The notes beneath the pieces are model-generated. The model did not search any database. It saw only the letters and a program-made list of their open reading frames with translations, and was not told the DNA's origin. This document shows, piece by piece, positions 43,793 through 53,084 of a stretch of 64,000 nt of DNA. How positions within the stretch are numbered: the stretch's first letter is position 1; each line of letters starts with the position of its first letter. The DNA comes from Rhodococcus ruber NBRC 15591 (lineage in GTDB: Bacteria; Actinomycetota; Actinomycetes; Mycobacteriales; Mycobacteriaceae). The DNA is taken from positions 1 to 64,000 of the forward strand of contig NZ_BCXE01000034.1 in the NCBI RefSeq assembly GCF_001894945.1. The letters run 5' to 3'. Made by a program: the position numbers and the translations under genes.

Positions 43793-45172
43793 TCACGGGC
43801 CGTCGAAGGCCGTGAATCCCACCTCGGACAGCGACGTGCGGAAGCGGTCCCCGGCCGGTCCGAGCCGGGTGATCCACACCAGCACCTCCGACATCGGTGC
43901 CGCCGTCGCCGCCACCGGGATGCGCGTGATGCCCTCGTCGAGCGTGGCGGTGCCCACCACCTGGGACAGGTGGAGGGGACCGCCCCCGGCCGGGGCCGTC
44001 CGGATCTCGACGCGCGAACCGGCGCTGAGACTGTCGATCCACACCTCACCGAGCCGCACCGGTTGCGCGAACGCGACCGTCAGACCCAGTCCGGCCCGTC
44101 CCGCGGGGAGCTGACGCGGATACAGTTCGGTGCTCCACGCCGTGTTCGGGTTCCCGTCGACCGCCAGGTCGGCCGTCACGGCGTTGTCCGCCGCGCCCTC
44201 CTGCGCATGGGCACGCACCGCGCGGGGGACGACGGGGCCGGCGGTCCCGCCCTCCGTCGGGGGCGACGCGGCGGCGACCACCGGAAGCGTCGCCGGCGAT
44301 GCCGACTCGGCACGCGGTCCGCTCAGCGCGGTGCCGGCCACCCAGCCGACCGCCGCGAGACACGCCACGCCCACCAGCGCCACCACGGCCGGCACCGCCG
44401 CACTGCGACGGGCGGTGGCCGGGGGCGGCTCCGGCTCCCGTGCGGGTGCCGCGGTCTCGGCCACCGGTTCCGGACGGTGCGGCGGCGCCCCCGGCAGCAG
44501 CCGTCCCAGCCGCTCGGCGAACACTGCTGCAGTGCACACACTTCCGTCGACCGCCTCGTCGGCCAGTGCCCGCATCGCCGGTGCACCACCCCGGTCTCCG
44601 AGCATGCACCTCAGGGCCGCGCCGAGACCGGCGACGTCGGTCGTCTCGTCCGCGCCGGGCAGCGTCGCGGGGAAGGCCAGGACCGCGGCGCCGGACTCGT
44701 CGACCCGGATGCGCACCGGATCGTCGAGGCCCAGGATCGTCGACTGCCGGTGCGCGGCACGCACCGTCTCGGCCAGACGAAGCATGATGCGCGCCGCGGC
44801 GGCCGGATCGGGACGGTCCCCGGCGACGTCGGGCAGCGACCGGCCTGGCGTCCATTCGGACACGACCACGCAGCAAGCGGAGTGGTCGGCGACATCGAAG
44901 ACACGGGCCGCCGCTCCCACCCGTCCGAACGCGGCCGAGGCCGTGCGCGCACACAGCGCGTGGAAGAAGGCACCGTCGTCGCCCGCCGGTCGCGGGGCGA
45001 CGGTCAGCGCGACGGTGCGGTTCATGACGGTGTCGTGTCCGCGCCAGCACTGCAGGCCGTCGACCGTTCCGTGCCGATCGACCAGAACATAGCGTCCGTC
45101 CGCGACGCGCGACCCGGCCGCCGGCTGCCGACTCGGCGGCCCACCCGGAGCCGCACCGTCGTTCTCGGTCAT
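43793..45172 (-). CDS. Orphan pseudokinase membrane protein with discoidin-like C-domain
   Basis: A 459-aa protein. Residues about 22-230 follow a protein-kinase plan (GRYVLVDRHGTVDGLQCWRG, VNRTVALTV) but show no HRD or DFG motif, so it should be catalytically dead. A Pro-rich linker (232-256) and one membrane helix (about 258-280) follow. An external domain (about 320-455) has VDGNPNTAWSTELYP and VRLGEVWIDSLSAGSRVEIR, typical of discoidin-like sugar binding. The same plan forms the C-terminal half of mycobacterial MviN/MurJ; here it stands without the flippase. Start at 45172 with a GGGGAGGGG site. Confidence 0.78.
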   Translation of the reverse strand: MTENDGAAPGGPPSRQPAAGSRVADGRYVLVDRHGTVDGLQCWRGHDTVMNRTVALTVAPRPAGDDGAFFHALCARTASAAFGRVGAAARVFDVADHSACCVVVSEWTPGRSLPDVAGDRPDPAAAARIMLRLAETVRAAHRQSTILGLDDPVRIRVDESGAAVLAFPATLPGADETTDVAGLGAALRCMLGDRGGAPAMRALADEAVDGSVCTAAVFAERLGRLLPGAPPHRPEPVAETAAPAREPEPPPATARRSAAVPAVVALVGVACLAAVGWVAGTALSGPRAESASPATLPVVAAASPPTEGGTAGPVVPRAVRAHAQEGAADNAVTADLAVDGNPNTAWSTELYPRQLPAGRAGLGLTVAFAQPVRLGEVWIDSLSAGSRVEIRTAPAGGGPLHLSQVVGTATLDEGITRIPVAATAAPMSEVLVWITRLGPAGDRFRTSLSEVGFTAFDGP

Positions 45173-45283
45173 CGACGATCCCCTCCCCGGATCCGGGTCC
45201 CTGGCCGTCATTGTCCATCGCGGCGCTGCCGGAAGTACACGATTTCGGCACCGGCGCGCCGGTCGGCAGTTGCCGCGTCCGTC

Positions 45284-46333
45284 TCAGCGATCCTCGGCCG
45301 CGCGGCGTTCCGGCAACGCGCGGAGACGATCGAGAAGGCGCGCGAAACCGTCGTCGCCCGACGGTGCCGCCGGCGGGTCGATCGCCAGGCCGTCGCACAG
45401 CCCGCCGTACCAGGAGCCGAGGACCTCCGGCAGCTGCGCGTAGGTGCCGCACGGCACGAGGGCGTGCAGGACGTCGTCGGTCATCAGCGGGGCCATCTCC
45501 GCCCAGCGCCGGTCCCGGGCGAGCGCACCGAGCCGCTCGCCGAGACCGGCGAGACCGTGCATCTCCAGGGTGCGCCGGTAGGCGGGGGTCGAGTACAGGA
45601 ACGCGAACTCCGAGCGTGCGGCGTCGGTGGCGGCGGCGACGGCGGCGTCGTCGCGTCCGGTGATCGGTTTGGGGACCACCACGACGCGGGGACCGCCGTC
45701 GCCCCGGCCGGCGCGGGCGGCGCCCTCCCGCAGTGCCGGCAGGACCCGCTCGCGCAGGAACAGCGGATGCGAATTCGTGGGGTGGGTGACGAAGCCGTCG
45801 GAGCGCTCCCCGGCGAGCACGCACATGCGGCGGTTGACCCCACCGGTCCACAACTGCGGGGCCGCGACGTCGAGCGGGCCGGGCCGGAAGTACGGCTGCA
45901 ACCGGTCGAACGTGTAGTGGGTTCCGCTGTGCGACAACGGATTGTCGGTGGAAAACGCGTCGAAGATCGCCCGCAGGGAGTCGAGGTAGTCGCGCAGCTG
46001 CGCGGCGGGATCGCTCCACGGCATCGAGAAGCGGCCCACGATGTTGCCGCGGACCTGCGTCGCGATCCCGAGCTGGAAGCGGCTTCCGGAGAAGCGGGCC
46101 AGCTCCCAGGCGGAGTACGCGGTGACCATCGGGCTGCGGGCGAACGCCACGACCATGCTGGTCCGCACCGTCAGCCGCGAGGTGTGCTCGAGCGCCAGGG
46201 CGCACACCGCGAACGGATCGCGCACCGTCTCCGACACGTGCACGGTGTCGTATCCGAGGGCCTCGATCCGGCGCACCCGCTCGGCCACCCGGCTCAGCGG
46301 CGTGTCCGCCGGCAGTGATGCCACCACTTCCAT
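45284..46333 (-). CDS. LLM-class F420-dependent oxidoreductase (TIGR03617-like)
   Basis: A 349-aa luciferase-like TIM-barrel flavoenzyme. RIEALGYDTVHVSETVRDPF, RLTVRTSMVVAFARSP, SAWELARFSGSRFQLGIATQ and FDRLQPYFRPGPLD are blocks of an actinobacterial subgroup predicted to use F420. The substrate is unknown. Last gene of the leftward catabolic operon, 19 bases after the alcohol dehydrogenase. Confidence 0.9.
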   Translation of the reverse strand: MEVVASLPADTPLSRVAERVRRIEALGYDTVHVSETVRDPFAVCALALEHTSRLTVRTSMVVAFARSPMVTAYSAWELARFSGSRFQLGIATQVRGNIVGRFSMPWSDPAAQLRDYLDSLRAIFDAFSTDNPLSHSGTHYTFDRLQPYFRPGPLDVAAPQLWTGGVNRRMCVLAGERSDGFVTHPTNSHPLFLRERVLPALREGAARAGRGDGGPRVVVVPKPITGRDDAAVAAATDAARSEFAFLYSTPAYRRTLEMHGLAGLGERLGALARDRRWAEMAPLMTDDVLHALVPCGTYAQLPEVLGSWYGGLCDGLAIDPPAAPSGDDGFARLLDRLRALPERRAAEDR

Positions 46334-46352
46334 CTCGGGACCTCCGTGTCGA

Positions 46353-47468
46353 TCAGAAGACGACGATCCCGCGCAGGTTCCGTCCCTCGTGCATGTCGGT
46401 GAAGCCCTGCGCGATGTCGTCGAGCTTGTAGGTGGCGGTGACCAGTTCGTCGAGCTTCAGCTTGCCCGAGGTGTACAGCTCGATCATCCACGGGATGTCG
46501 GCGGTCGGGGCCGAGGCGCCGAACAGCGAACCCTGCAGCCGCTTCTGGTACAGCACCAGCTCCATCGGGCTGACGGGGATTCCCACGTCGCTCATCGCGC
46601 CGAGACCGGTGACCACGCACGTGCCGGCCTTGCGGATCGCGGCGAACGCCTGCGCGATGTGCTCGCCGGTCGTCACGCCCACGGTGACGATCGCGGCGTC
46701 GGCGCCCTGACCGTCGGTGCAGGAGCGGGCGATCTCCGTCGCCTCGGCCATGTCGGCGACGGCGTGCGTCGCACCGAACCGCAGCGCGCTCTCCCGCTTG
46801 AACGGCACCGGGTCGACGGCGATGATCCGGGCCGCGCCGGCGTGGGCGGCGCCCTGGACGGCGTTGATGCCGATGCCGCCGACGCCCTGCACGATCACGG
46901 TCTGCCCCGGATACACCTCGGCGGAGTTGACCGCCGCGCCCCAGCCGGTGCCCACCCCGCAGCCGAGCAGGCACAGCTTGTCCAGCGGCAGGTCCTTGTC
47001 GACCTTGATCGCCGAATCGACGCTCACCGTGGTGTATTCGCTGAAGGTGGACAGGCCGCAGGTCTGTGCGACCGGCGCCCCGTCGAGACTGAGCCGGAAA
47101 CTCGCCGGGTCGTCGGGCCGGCTGCCGGTCATGATCGCCGCACCCCGGTCGCACAGGTTCTGCAGTCCCTTGGCGCACCACCGGCACCGGCCGCACGCGG
47201 CGAGGAACGAGAACACGACGTGGTCGCCTTCGCTCCAGCCGGACGTCTCGGGCCCGACCTGCACGACGACGCCGGCGCCTTCGTGGCCGCCGCAGATCGG
47301 GTAACTGCCGACCGCGTGGTCGCCGGTGGCGATGTGGTCGTCGGAGTGGCACAGGCCCGCCGCCACCATCTGCACCGTCAGTTCGCCGCGCCGCGGCTCG
47401 TCCAGTTCGAGGTCGGCGATCTCGTACGTGCCGGGTGCCTGGCGGATGATCGCGCCACGGGTTCTCAT
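46353..47468 (-). CDS. NDMA-dependent (zinc) alcohol dehydrogenase
   Basis: A 371-aa medium-chain dehydrogenase of the actinobacterial group with tightly bound NAD that is assayed with nitrosodimethylaniline. It has the catalytic zinc region GLCHSDDHIATGDHAVGSYP and GGHEGAGVV, the structural zinc Cys set CGRCRWCAKGLQNLC, and the Rossmann motif GVGGIGINAVQGA. Relatives oxidise primary alcohols and formaldehyde adducts. Start at 47468, taken over the longer open frame. It lies 46 bases after the aldehyde dehydrogenase gene. Confidence 0.93.
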   Translation of the reverse strand: MRTRGAIIRQAPGTYEIADLELDEPRRGELTVQMVAAGLCHSDDHIATGDHAVGSYPICGGHEGAGVVVQVGPETSGWSEGDHVVFSFLAACGRCRWCAKGLQNLCDRGAAIMTGSRPDDPASFRLSLDGAPVAQTCGLSTFSEYTTVSVDSAIKVDKDLPLDKLCLLGCGVGTGWGAAVNSAEVYPGQTVIVQGVGGIGINAVQGAAHAGAARIIAVDPVPFKRESALRFGATHAVADMAEATEIARSCTDGQGADAAIVTVGVTTGEHIAQAFAAIRKAGTCVVTGLGAMSDVGIPVSPMELVLYQKRLQGSLFGASAPTADIPWMIELYTSGKLKLDELVTATYKLDDIAQGFTDMHEGRNLRGIVVF

Positions 47469-47514
47469 CGGGTTCCTTCGGATGGGTGGGACGGTGGCCG
47501 GGTTCGGTGCACCG

Positions 47515-48939
47515 TCAGGGGGTGACCTGGGCGTCCATCGCGGCGCGGTAGCCGTCGCCGTACGGCGGCAGCATCCCCCACTCGCGGCGCGGATCCTGGT
47601 CGGGGGCGACGAACACCGTTCGGGCGTGGCTGAATTCGAGGAAGCCCTCGCGGCCGTTGTAATGCCCCGTGCCGGAGGCACCGATCCCGCCGAACGGCGC
47701 GTCGAGCATGCCCGGATGCATCATCACGTCGTTGATCGTCACGCCCCCGGAGGTGGTGGATTCGACGACGGTGCGCTGCTCGTCGTCGTCCTTCCCGAAG
47801 TAGTACAGGGCCAGCGGTTTCGGCCCGGCGTTGAGCTGCGCGATCACGTCCGCGAGGTCGTCGTAGGTGCGCACGACCATGGCCGGTCCGAAGATCTCCT
47901 CCTGCGAGATCGCCGCGTCCGCCGGCGGGTCGACGACCAGCCGCAGGGGGCGGCGCCGGTCGGTCGCGTCGATCGGTTCCGCCGGCACGGTCTCGATGCG
48001 TGCCCCCCGCTGTTCGGCGTCGCGGATGTAGCCGTCGATGCGTGCCGCGTGCCGCTCGGTGACGACGGCCGTGGCGTCGGCGTTGCCGGCGGCGGTGGGC
48101 AGCAGTTCGAGATACGACGCGCGGACCGCGGCGACAAACGGCTCGAGGCTCTCCGACGGGACGTACACGGTGTCCGGGTTGACGCACAGCTGACCGGCGT
48201 TGGTGGCCTTGCCGACCGCGATCCGGTAGGCGGCGGCGGCGAGGTCGGCCGAACGCCCGACGATCGTCGGGGACTTGCCGCCGAGCTCGAGCGTGACGGG
48301 CACCAGGTTGCGGGCGGCGTTCTCCAGCACCGAGCGGCCCGCGGCCTGGCCGCCGGTGAACACGATGTGGTCGAACGGCAGTGCCGTCAGGGCCTGCGCC
48401 ACGTCGGGACCGCCGGTGACGACCGCGACGTCGGCGGGGTCGAGGAACTCGGCGGCCGCCTCGGCCAGCACCTGTGCGGTGCGGGGGACGAGTTCGGACG
48501 GCTTGAGCACAGCCCGGTTCCCGGCGGCCAGCACCCCGGCGAGCGGGCTCAGGAGGGTGAACACCGGCGCGTTCCAGGTTCCGATGATCGCCACCGACCC
48601 CTTCGGCTGGTACTGCACCGAGGCGGTGGCGCCCAGCTGGTCGTACGGGGCGAAGACCGACCGGTGCTCGGGCCGCATCCACTCCTCGAGGTGGTCACGC
48701 GAGTACTTCAGCGCGGTCAGCGAGCCGAGCACGTCGTTGACGGTGGAGTACCCCGGGTGGCGGCCACCGAAGTCGGCGTCGATCGCCTCGACGATCCGCC
48801 CGCGGCGGGCGACGAGCATGTCGATCACCCGCTGGATCCGGGCGCGGCGCTGCGCCGCGGAGCTGGTCCGTCGTGCGCGAAACTCCCTCTGCTGGTTCTC
48901 GAGCAGCGCGTGCACGTCGGTGCCGATGGTTGCGGTCAT
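47515..48939 (-). CDS. Aldehyde dehydrogenase, coniferyl-aldehyde (CalB) type
   Basis: A 474-aa NAD(P)-dependent aldehyde dehydrogenase. The general base E218 is in VTLELGGKSPT, the nucleophile C252 in NAGQLCVNPD, and the cofactor motif is FTGGQAAG. The C-terminal FLEFSHARTVF pattern and length fit the coniferyl-aldehyde/long-chain subgroup rather than the 490-500 aa classical ALDHs. It should oxidise the aldehyde made by the neighbouring alcohol dehydrogenase. Confidence 0.92.
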   Translation of the reverse strand: MTATIGTDVHALLENQQREFRARRTSSAAQRRARIQRVIDMLVARRGRIVEAIDADFGGRHPGYSTVNDVLGSLTALKYSRDHLEEWMRPEHRSVFAPYDQLGATASVQYQPKGSVAIIGTWNAPVFTLLSPLAGVLAAGNRAVLKPSELVPRTAQVLAEAAAEFLDPADVAVVTGGPDVAQALTALPFDHIVFTGGQAAGRSVLENAARNLVPVTLELGGKSPTIVGRSADLAAAAYRIAVGKATNAGQLCVNPDTVYVPSESLEPFVAAVRASYLELLPTAAGNADATAVVTERHAARIDGYIRDAEQRGARIETVPAEPIDATDRRRPLRLVVDPPADAAISQEEIFGPAMVVRTYDDLADVIAQLNAGPKPLALYYFGKDDDEQRTVVESTTSGGVTINDVMMHPGMLDAPFGGIGASGTGHYNGREGFLEFSHARTVFVAPDQDPRREWGMLPPYGDGYRAAMDAQVTP

Positions 48940-49007
48940 GGCGCGGATGCTATGGGCGGTGCCGGCCGGTCCCCGGCGCAGTCCCGTTGAGCGAGACCGC
49001 TACCCGC

Positions 49008-50606
49008 TCAGTCGGTGGCGACGTACGCGCACCCCTCCCCCGTGCCGGGGGCACGTCGGTCCCGCCGGGTCCACAGCACCCCGTCACCCGGGGTCGGCCC
49101 CTGCCGGACCAGTTCGCGTTTGAGGATCTTGTTGGTGGCGGTCACCGGCAGGTCGGGGGCGATGCGCACGTGGCGGGGCCAGGCCTTCGGCGACAGATCG
49201 GGTTGCGCGGCGAGGAACTCCTCGAACCGGTCGGGGGTCAGCTCGGCGCCGTCCCGCAGGACGAGCGCGGCCATCACCTGATCGCCCACGTGCGCGTCGG
49301 GCACGGCGTAGACGGCGACGCGGCTCAGCGCCGGGAGCCGCTGCAGGATCCGCTCGATCGGGGCGGCGGTCAGGTTCTCGCCGTCGACCCGCATCCAGTC
49401 GGCGGTGCGGCCGGCCAGATAGATCCAGCCGTCGGCGTCCTTGTAGGCGAGATCGCCGGACCAGAACATGCCGTGCCGCAGCCGCTCGTCGGTGGCCTGC
49501 GGGTCGTTGTAGTACCCGGAGAAGAACCCGGCGCCGTGGGTGTTGACGAGTTCGCCGATCGCCTCGTCGGCGTTGAGCAGGGCGCCGGTGTCGTCGAACT
49601 CCGCGGCGGGGCATTCGGTGACGGTGGCGGAGTCGTACACGGCGACGCCCTCGAGACCCCGGCCGATCGAGCCGCGCGGGGTGCCCGGTTCGCGGGTGAC
49701 GATGACGGCGTTCTCGGTGGATCCGAAGCCGTCCCACACGGTGCAGTCGAACCGACGCGCGAACTCCTCGATGTCGCGGTCCGTGGCCTCGTTGCCGAAC
49801 GCCACCCGCAGCGGGTTGTCCCGGTCCTCGGGCCGCTCCGGGGTGGCGAGCACGTAGGCGAGAGGTTTGCCCACGTAGTTCATGTACGTCGCGCCGTAGC
49901 GGCGGACGTCGCCGAGGAACCGGGACGCCGAGAACGTGGCCGGGGCCATCGCCGCGCCGCTGCCGACGCCGACGCTCCACCCGGCGAGCACGGCGTTGGA
50001 GTGGAACAGCGGCATCGACAGGTAGCACACATCCCGGTCGGTGATGCCGAACCGCCCGATGAGGTTCTGGCCGGCGAACAGCACCATCAGGTGCGCGACG
50101 CGGACCGGTTTCGGGTCGCCGCTCGTGCCGGAGGTGAAGATCATCATGAACGTGTCCATCGCCTCGGCCTCGCGGTGCGGGCGCAGCTCGCCGGCGCCGG
50201 CGAGCAGATCCGCCCACTCGGGCGTCGACGTGTCGAGGATCCGCACCCCGGGTAGGTCGAGGCCGTCGAGCAGCGGCCGGTGCTGCCGATCGGTGACGAC
50301 GATCTGGCAGTCGGCGCGCGAGATGTCGCGGGCCAGACCGTCGCCGCGACGGGTGGTGTTGATGCCGCACAGGACGTATCCGCCGAGTCCGGCCGCGGCG
50401 ACGGCCTCGAGCATGTCGGGGGTGTTGCCGAGCACGGTTCCCACGTGCATCGGGCGGTTCGGGTCCGCGAGGGTGAGCAGCGCGGCGGCCTGGGCGGACG
50501 CACGACCGAGGTGCTCCTGCCACGTCCAGGCGCGGTCGCCGTACACCACGGCGGTGCCGGTCTGGCCGAGTCGCGCGCGCAGTGCCTGCTGGACGGTGTC
50601 TGCCAC
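49008..50606 (-). CDS. Acyl-CoA ligase, FadD17-like
   Basis: A 532-aa ANL-family ligase. The P-loop is MIFTSGTSGDPKPVRV. DGFGSTENAVIVTREPGTP replaces the usual YGxTE region, and MFWSGDLAYKDADGWIYLAGRTADWMRVDGENL carries the hinge. The catalytic Lys lies in VTATNKILKREL. The opening and the motif forms resemble mycobacterial FadD17, whose substrate class is not certain. GTG start 4 bases after the hydrolase stop, so both are co-translated. Confidence 0.91.
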   Translation of the reverse strand: MADTVQQALRARLGQTGTAVVYGDRAWTWQEHLGRASAQAAALLTLADPNRPMHVGTVLGNTPDMLEAVAAAGLGGYVLCGINTTRRGDGLARDISRADCQIVVTDRQHRPLLDGLDLPGVRILDTSTPEWADLLAGAGELRPHREAEAMDTFMMIFTSGTSGDPKPVRVAHLMVLFAGQNLIGRFGITDRDVCYLSMPLFHSNAVLAGWSVGVGSGAAMAPATFSASRFLGDVRRYGATYMNYVGKPLAYVLATPERPEDRDNPLRVAFGNEATDRDIEEFARRFDCTVWDGFGSTENAVIVTREPGTPRGSIGRGLEGVAVYDSATVTECPAAEFDDTGALLNADEAIGELVNTHGAGFFSGYYNDPQATDERLRHGMFWSGDLAYKDADGWIYLAGRTADWMRVDGENLTAAPIERILQRLPALSRVAVYAVPDAHVGDQVMAALVLRDGAELTPDRFEEFLAAQPDLSPKAWPRHVRIAPDLPVTATNKILKRELVRQGPTPGDGVLWTRRDRRAPGTGEGCAYVATD

Positions 50607-50610
50607 GGTC

Positions 50611-51534
50611 TCACCTCGTCGTCGTGGGGTCGGTGGTCAGGTGCCGGGACAGGAACGAGATCTGGTGCGCGACAGCAGCGTCGAACCATTCGTGCCCCGG
50701 CCAGACGCCGAAGTGGTCGCACGGGTAGTGGCGGACCTCGGCGCGGCCCCGCTCGGCGGCGAGCGCGGCGGCGCGCGGCGGCGCACTGCGGTCGAAGTCG
50801 GCGATCTGGACGAGCAGCGGGCAGCGCAGCCCGGCGGCGTCCTTGCCGGGACGGTAGGTGCCGAGTTCGAGTGCGATGCGGGCGTCGATCTCGTTGCGCC
50901 ACGTCGGTCCGGCCAGGACGGTGTAGTCCTCGAAGTAGCCGTCGAGGGTGAGTGCCGCGGTCTCCCCGGGCCGGCCGACGACCGGGATGGTGACGGGTCC
51001 GCGGCCGGTCCGCGTCGAGACCCGGCTGCGAGCGCCGGTGGCCGCGGACCGCATCATCGTCCGTGCGGAGTGGTGCCGGCCGGCCAGCCGTCCCGCGGCC
51101 GGTCCGTCGACCAGCGGGGTGACGGCGACGACGGCGGCGACGTCGGAGCGGTGGGCGCCGACGGTGAGCACATGCCCACCGGAGAGCGATACTCCCCAGA
51201 GCACCAGTCGATTCCGGTCGACACCGTCGAGCGCCGCGGCCGCGTCGAGGGCTGCCCGGTAGTCGTCGGCCTGGCCGCGCAGGTCGACCCGTTGCCGCGG
51301 CGTGCCGCCGGAGGCGCCGAACCCGCGGTAGTCGAAGGCGACGACGTCGAGGCCGGCGTCGGCCAGGCGATCGGCGAACTCGCGGAGTCCGGAATCCTTG
51401 GTGCCGCCGAGGCCGTGCGCCATCACGACCGCCGGCCGTCCGTCGTCGCCGGTGAACGCGTCGCCGCGGCCGGGGAAGTGCCAGGCGTCGCAGTCGGCGT
51501 CGCCGGAGCGGAAGGTCAGGTTCCGGGGCGTCAT
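50611..51534 (-). CDS. Alpha/beta hydrolase (S9/DLH-like) of the catabolic operon
   Basis: A 307-aa hydrolase. VVMAHGLGGTKDSGLREFAD provides the oxyanion region, GVSLSGG the nucleophile elbow, an acid lies in QIADFDRSAPP and the His in YPCDHFGVWPG. The shape is that of YcjY/dienelactone-type hydrolases. In the operon it may hydrolyse an ester or lactone formed by the monooxygenase (inference). Its ATG overlaps the monooxygenase stop (ATGA). Confidence 0.88.
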   Translation of the reverse strand: MTPRNLTFRSGDADCDAWHFPGRGDAFTGDDGRPAVVMAHGLGGTKDSGLREFADRLADAGLDVVAFDYRGFGASGGTPRQRVDLRGQADDYRAALDAAAALDGVDRNRLVLWGVSLSGGHVLTVGAHRSDVAAVVAVTPLVDGPAAGRLAGRHHSARTMMRSAATGARSRVSTRTGRGPVTIPVVGRPGETAALTLDGYFEDYTVLAGPTWRNEIDARIALELGTYRPGKDAAGLRCPLLVQIADFDRSAPPRAAALAAERGRAEVRHYPCDHFGVWPGHEWFDAAVAHQISFLSRHLTTDPTTTR

Positions 51535-52895
51535 CGGCGTGCCCCTTCCGGGACGTTGCCCACCGGGCGTGGGGAGTTCTGGGCCGCAGCACGTTTCAGT
51601 CCGTCGGGCAGCTCGTGCACCCGCAGGTCGTGCTCGTAGAGGAAGTAGTCGACCTGCTGGGTGTGCCGGGGCCGGTCGAGCATGTGCCCGGTGTACTTGC
51701 GCTGATCGGCGTCGATCACTCGTTCCATCTCGTCGGGCGGCGGCGGCCGGTACCGGCCGATCACGTGGGCCGCGACGAGCCGCGCCTGGCACTCGACGAA
51801 GGGGAACAGGGTCGGGGTGGCCTGCGCGAAGCCGACGAACGCGAGGTTGTCGATGCCGGGCGCGAAAATCCGCTTGTAGAGCCGGATGTGGTTGCCGGGT
51901 GCGGCGATGAAGTCTTCGTCGAAGAACGGGAAGGTGATGTTGTACCCGGTGGCGTAGACGACGACGTCGAAGTCCGAGGAGGTGCCGTCGGCGAAGTGCA
52001 CCGTCGCGCCGTCGAGCAACCGGATGTCGGGTTTGGCGACGACGTCGCCGGAGCCGAGACGCAGCGGCAGTTCCACCGACTGGGTGGGGTGCGCTTCGAA
52101 GAACTTGTGGTTGGGCGTGGGCAGTCCGTACCGCTCGGGCCGGCCGGCGAGGAGTGGCTGGCCGAGCTGGGCGAGCTTGCGCTGCCACGACAGCGGCAGG
52201 TGCGGACTGGTCCGGTAGTACTTGTCGGCGGGCCGTCCGGCGATGTACTTCGGCACGATCCACGCGCTCGAACGGGTGGAGAGGGTGACCTCGTTGCCGA
52301 GCGCCTTCGACGACAGCTCCACCGCGATGTCGGCGGCGCTGTTGCCGATCCCGACGACGAGGATGCGCTTGTCGGAGAAGTCGATCGGCGTGCGCGGATC
52401 GATGTAGTGGTGGGAGTGCAGCGACGTGCCGGTGAACTCTCCCGGGAAGTCCGGGATCCGCGGGTCCCAGTGGTGCCCGTTCGCCACGACGAGGTAGTCG
52501 AAGTACCGGGTGCGCCCGTCCTCGGTGTCGAGTTCCCACCGGCCGTCGTCGCCCCGGCGGGCGTGCACGACGCCGTTGCGGAACTCGATCCGGGACTCGA
52601 GGTCGAACGCCGCGGCGTATCCGTCGAGGTACTGCTTGATCTGGGTGTGGTGCGGGAAGTCGGGGAAGGACTCCGGCATCGGGAAGTCCTTGAACGACAG
52701 CTGGTGCTTCGATGTGTCGATGTGCAGGGAGCGGTAGGCGCTGCTGTGACCGTTGGGGTTGCCGAACGCCCAGTTGCCGCCGATCCGGTCCGACGACTCG
52801 AAGCACGTGTAGGGCACGCCGTAGTCGCCGAGCATCTTTCCTGCGGTCAGACCGCTGATTCCCGCGCCGATGACGGCGGTGGTCGGTGCCGGCAT
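51531..52895 (-). CDS. Flavin-containing monooxygenase (class B, FMO type)
   Basis: A 454-aa NADPH/FAD monooxygenase. The FAD motif is GAGISG (10-15), the class B signature is FTGTSLHSHHY (154-164), and the NADPH motif is GIGNSA (182-187). The Y at the end of the signature fits the FMO branch; canonical Baeyer-Villiger enzymes have W there, yet some FMO-type proteins also oxidise ketones. First gene of the leftward operon and divergent from a TetR gene. Start at 52895, excluding the upstream open frame. Confidence 0.92.
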   Translation of the reverse strand: MPAPTTAVIGAGISGLTAGKMLGDYGVPYTCFESSDRIGGNWAFGNPNGHSSAYRSLHIDTSKHQLSFKDFPMPESFPDFPHHTQIKQYLDGYAAAFDLESRIEFRNGVVHARRGDDGRWELDTEDGRTRYFDYLVVANGHHWDPRIPDFPGEFTGTSLHSHHYIDPRTPIDFSDKRILVVGIGNSAADIAVELSSKALGNEVTLSTRSSAWIVPKYIAGRPADKYYRTSPHLPLSWQRKLAQLGQPLLAGRPERYGLPTPNHKFFEAHPTQSVELPLRLGSGDVVAKPDIRLLDGATVHFADGTSSDFDVVVYATGYNITFPFFDEDFIAAPGNHIRLYKRIFAPGIDNLAFVGFAQATPTLFPFVECQARLVAAHVIGRYRPPPPDEMERVIDADQRKYTGHMLDRPRHTQQVDYFLYEHDLRVHELPDGLKRAAAQNSPRPVGNVPEGARR

Positions 52896-52984
52896 GTCGC
52901 AGCTCCTCGTGTGCAGGTTCCGGCCCCCGGTGAGCCGGTCCGATCTCCGGCGCGAACGCGTCCGGTGACGACGACCCCAATGTA

Positions 52985-53029
52985 GAACATGTTCACCGCG
53001 GGTGTAGACACTTTTGGGAAAGTGTCTAC
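52985..53029. promoter_or_regulatory. Double palindrome between the monooxygenase and TetR genes
   Basis: GAACATGTTC at 52985 is a perfect 10-base palindrome. GTAGACACTTT (53004) and AAAGTGTCTAC (53019) are perfect 11-base arms with a TGGG spacer. Both elements begin with TGTAGA when read rightward. This is the probable operator of the divergent TetR protein. Confidence 0.78.
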
Positions 53030-53084
53030 TGCGCGTAGGGTCGGCTCGCGGGCCGCGCGGTCCGCGAGCCGAGAGGAACAGCGC

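Noticed and set aside
51531-52895. Calling the monooxygenase a Baeyer-Villiger enzyme
   Set aside because: The class B signature ends in Y (FxGxxxHxxxY), not the W of typical Baeyer-Villiger enzymes.
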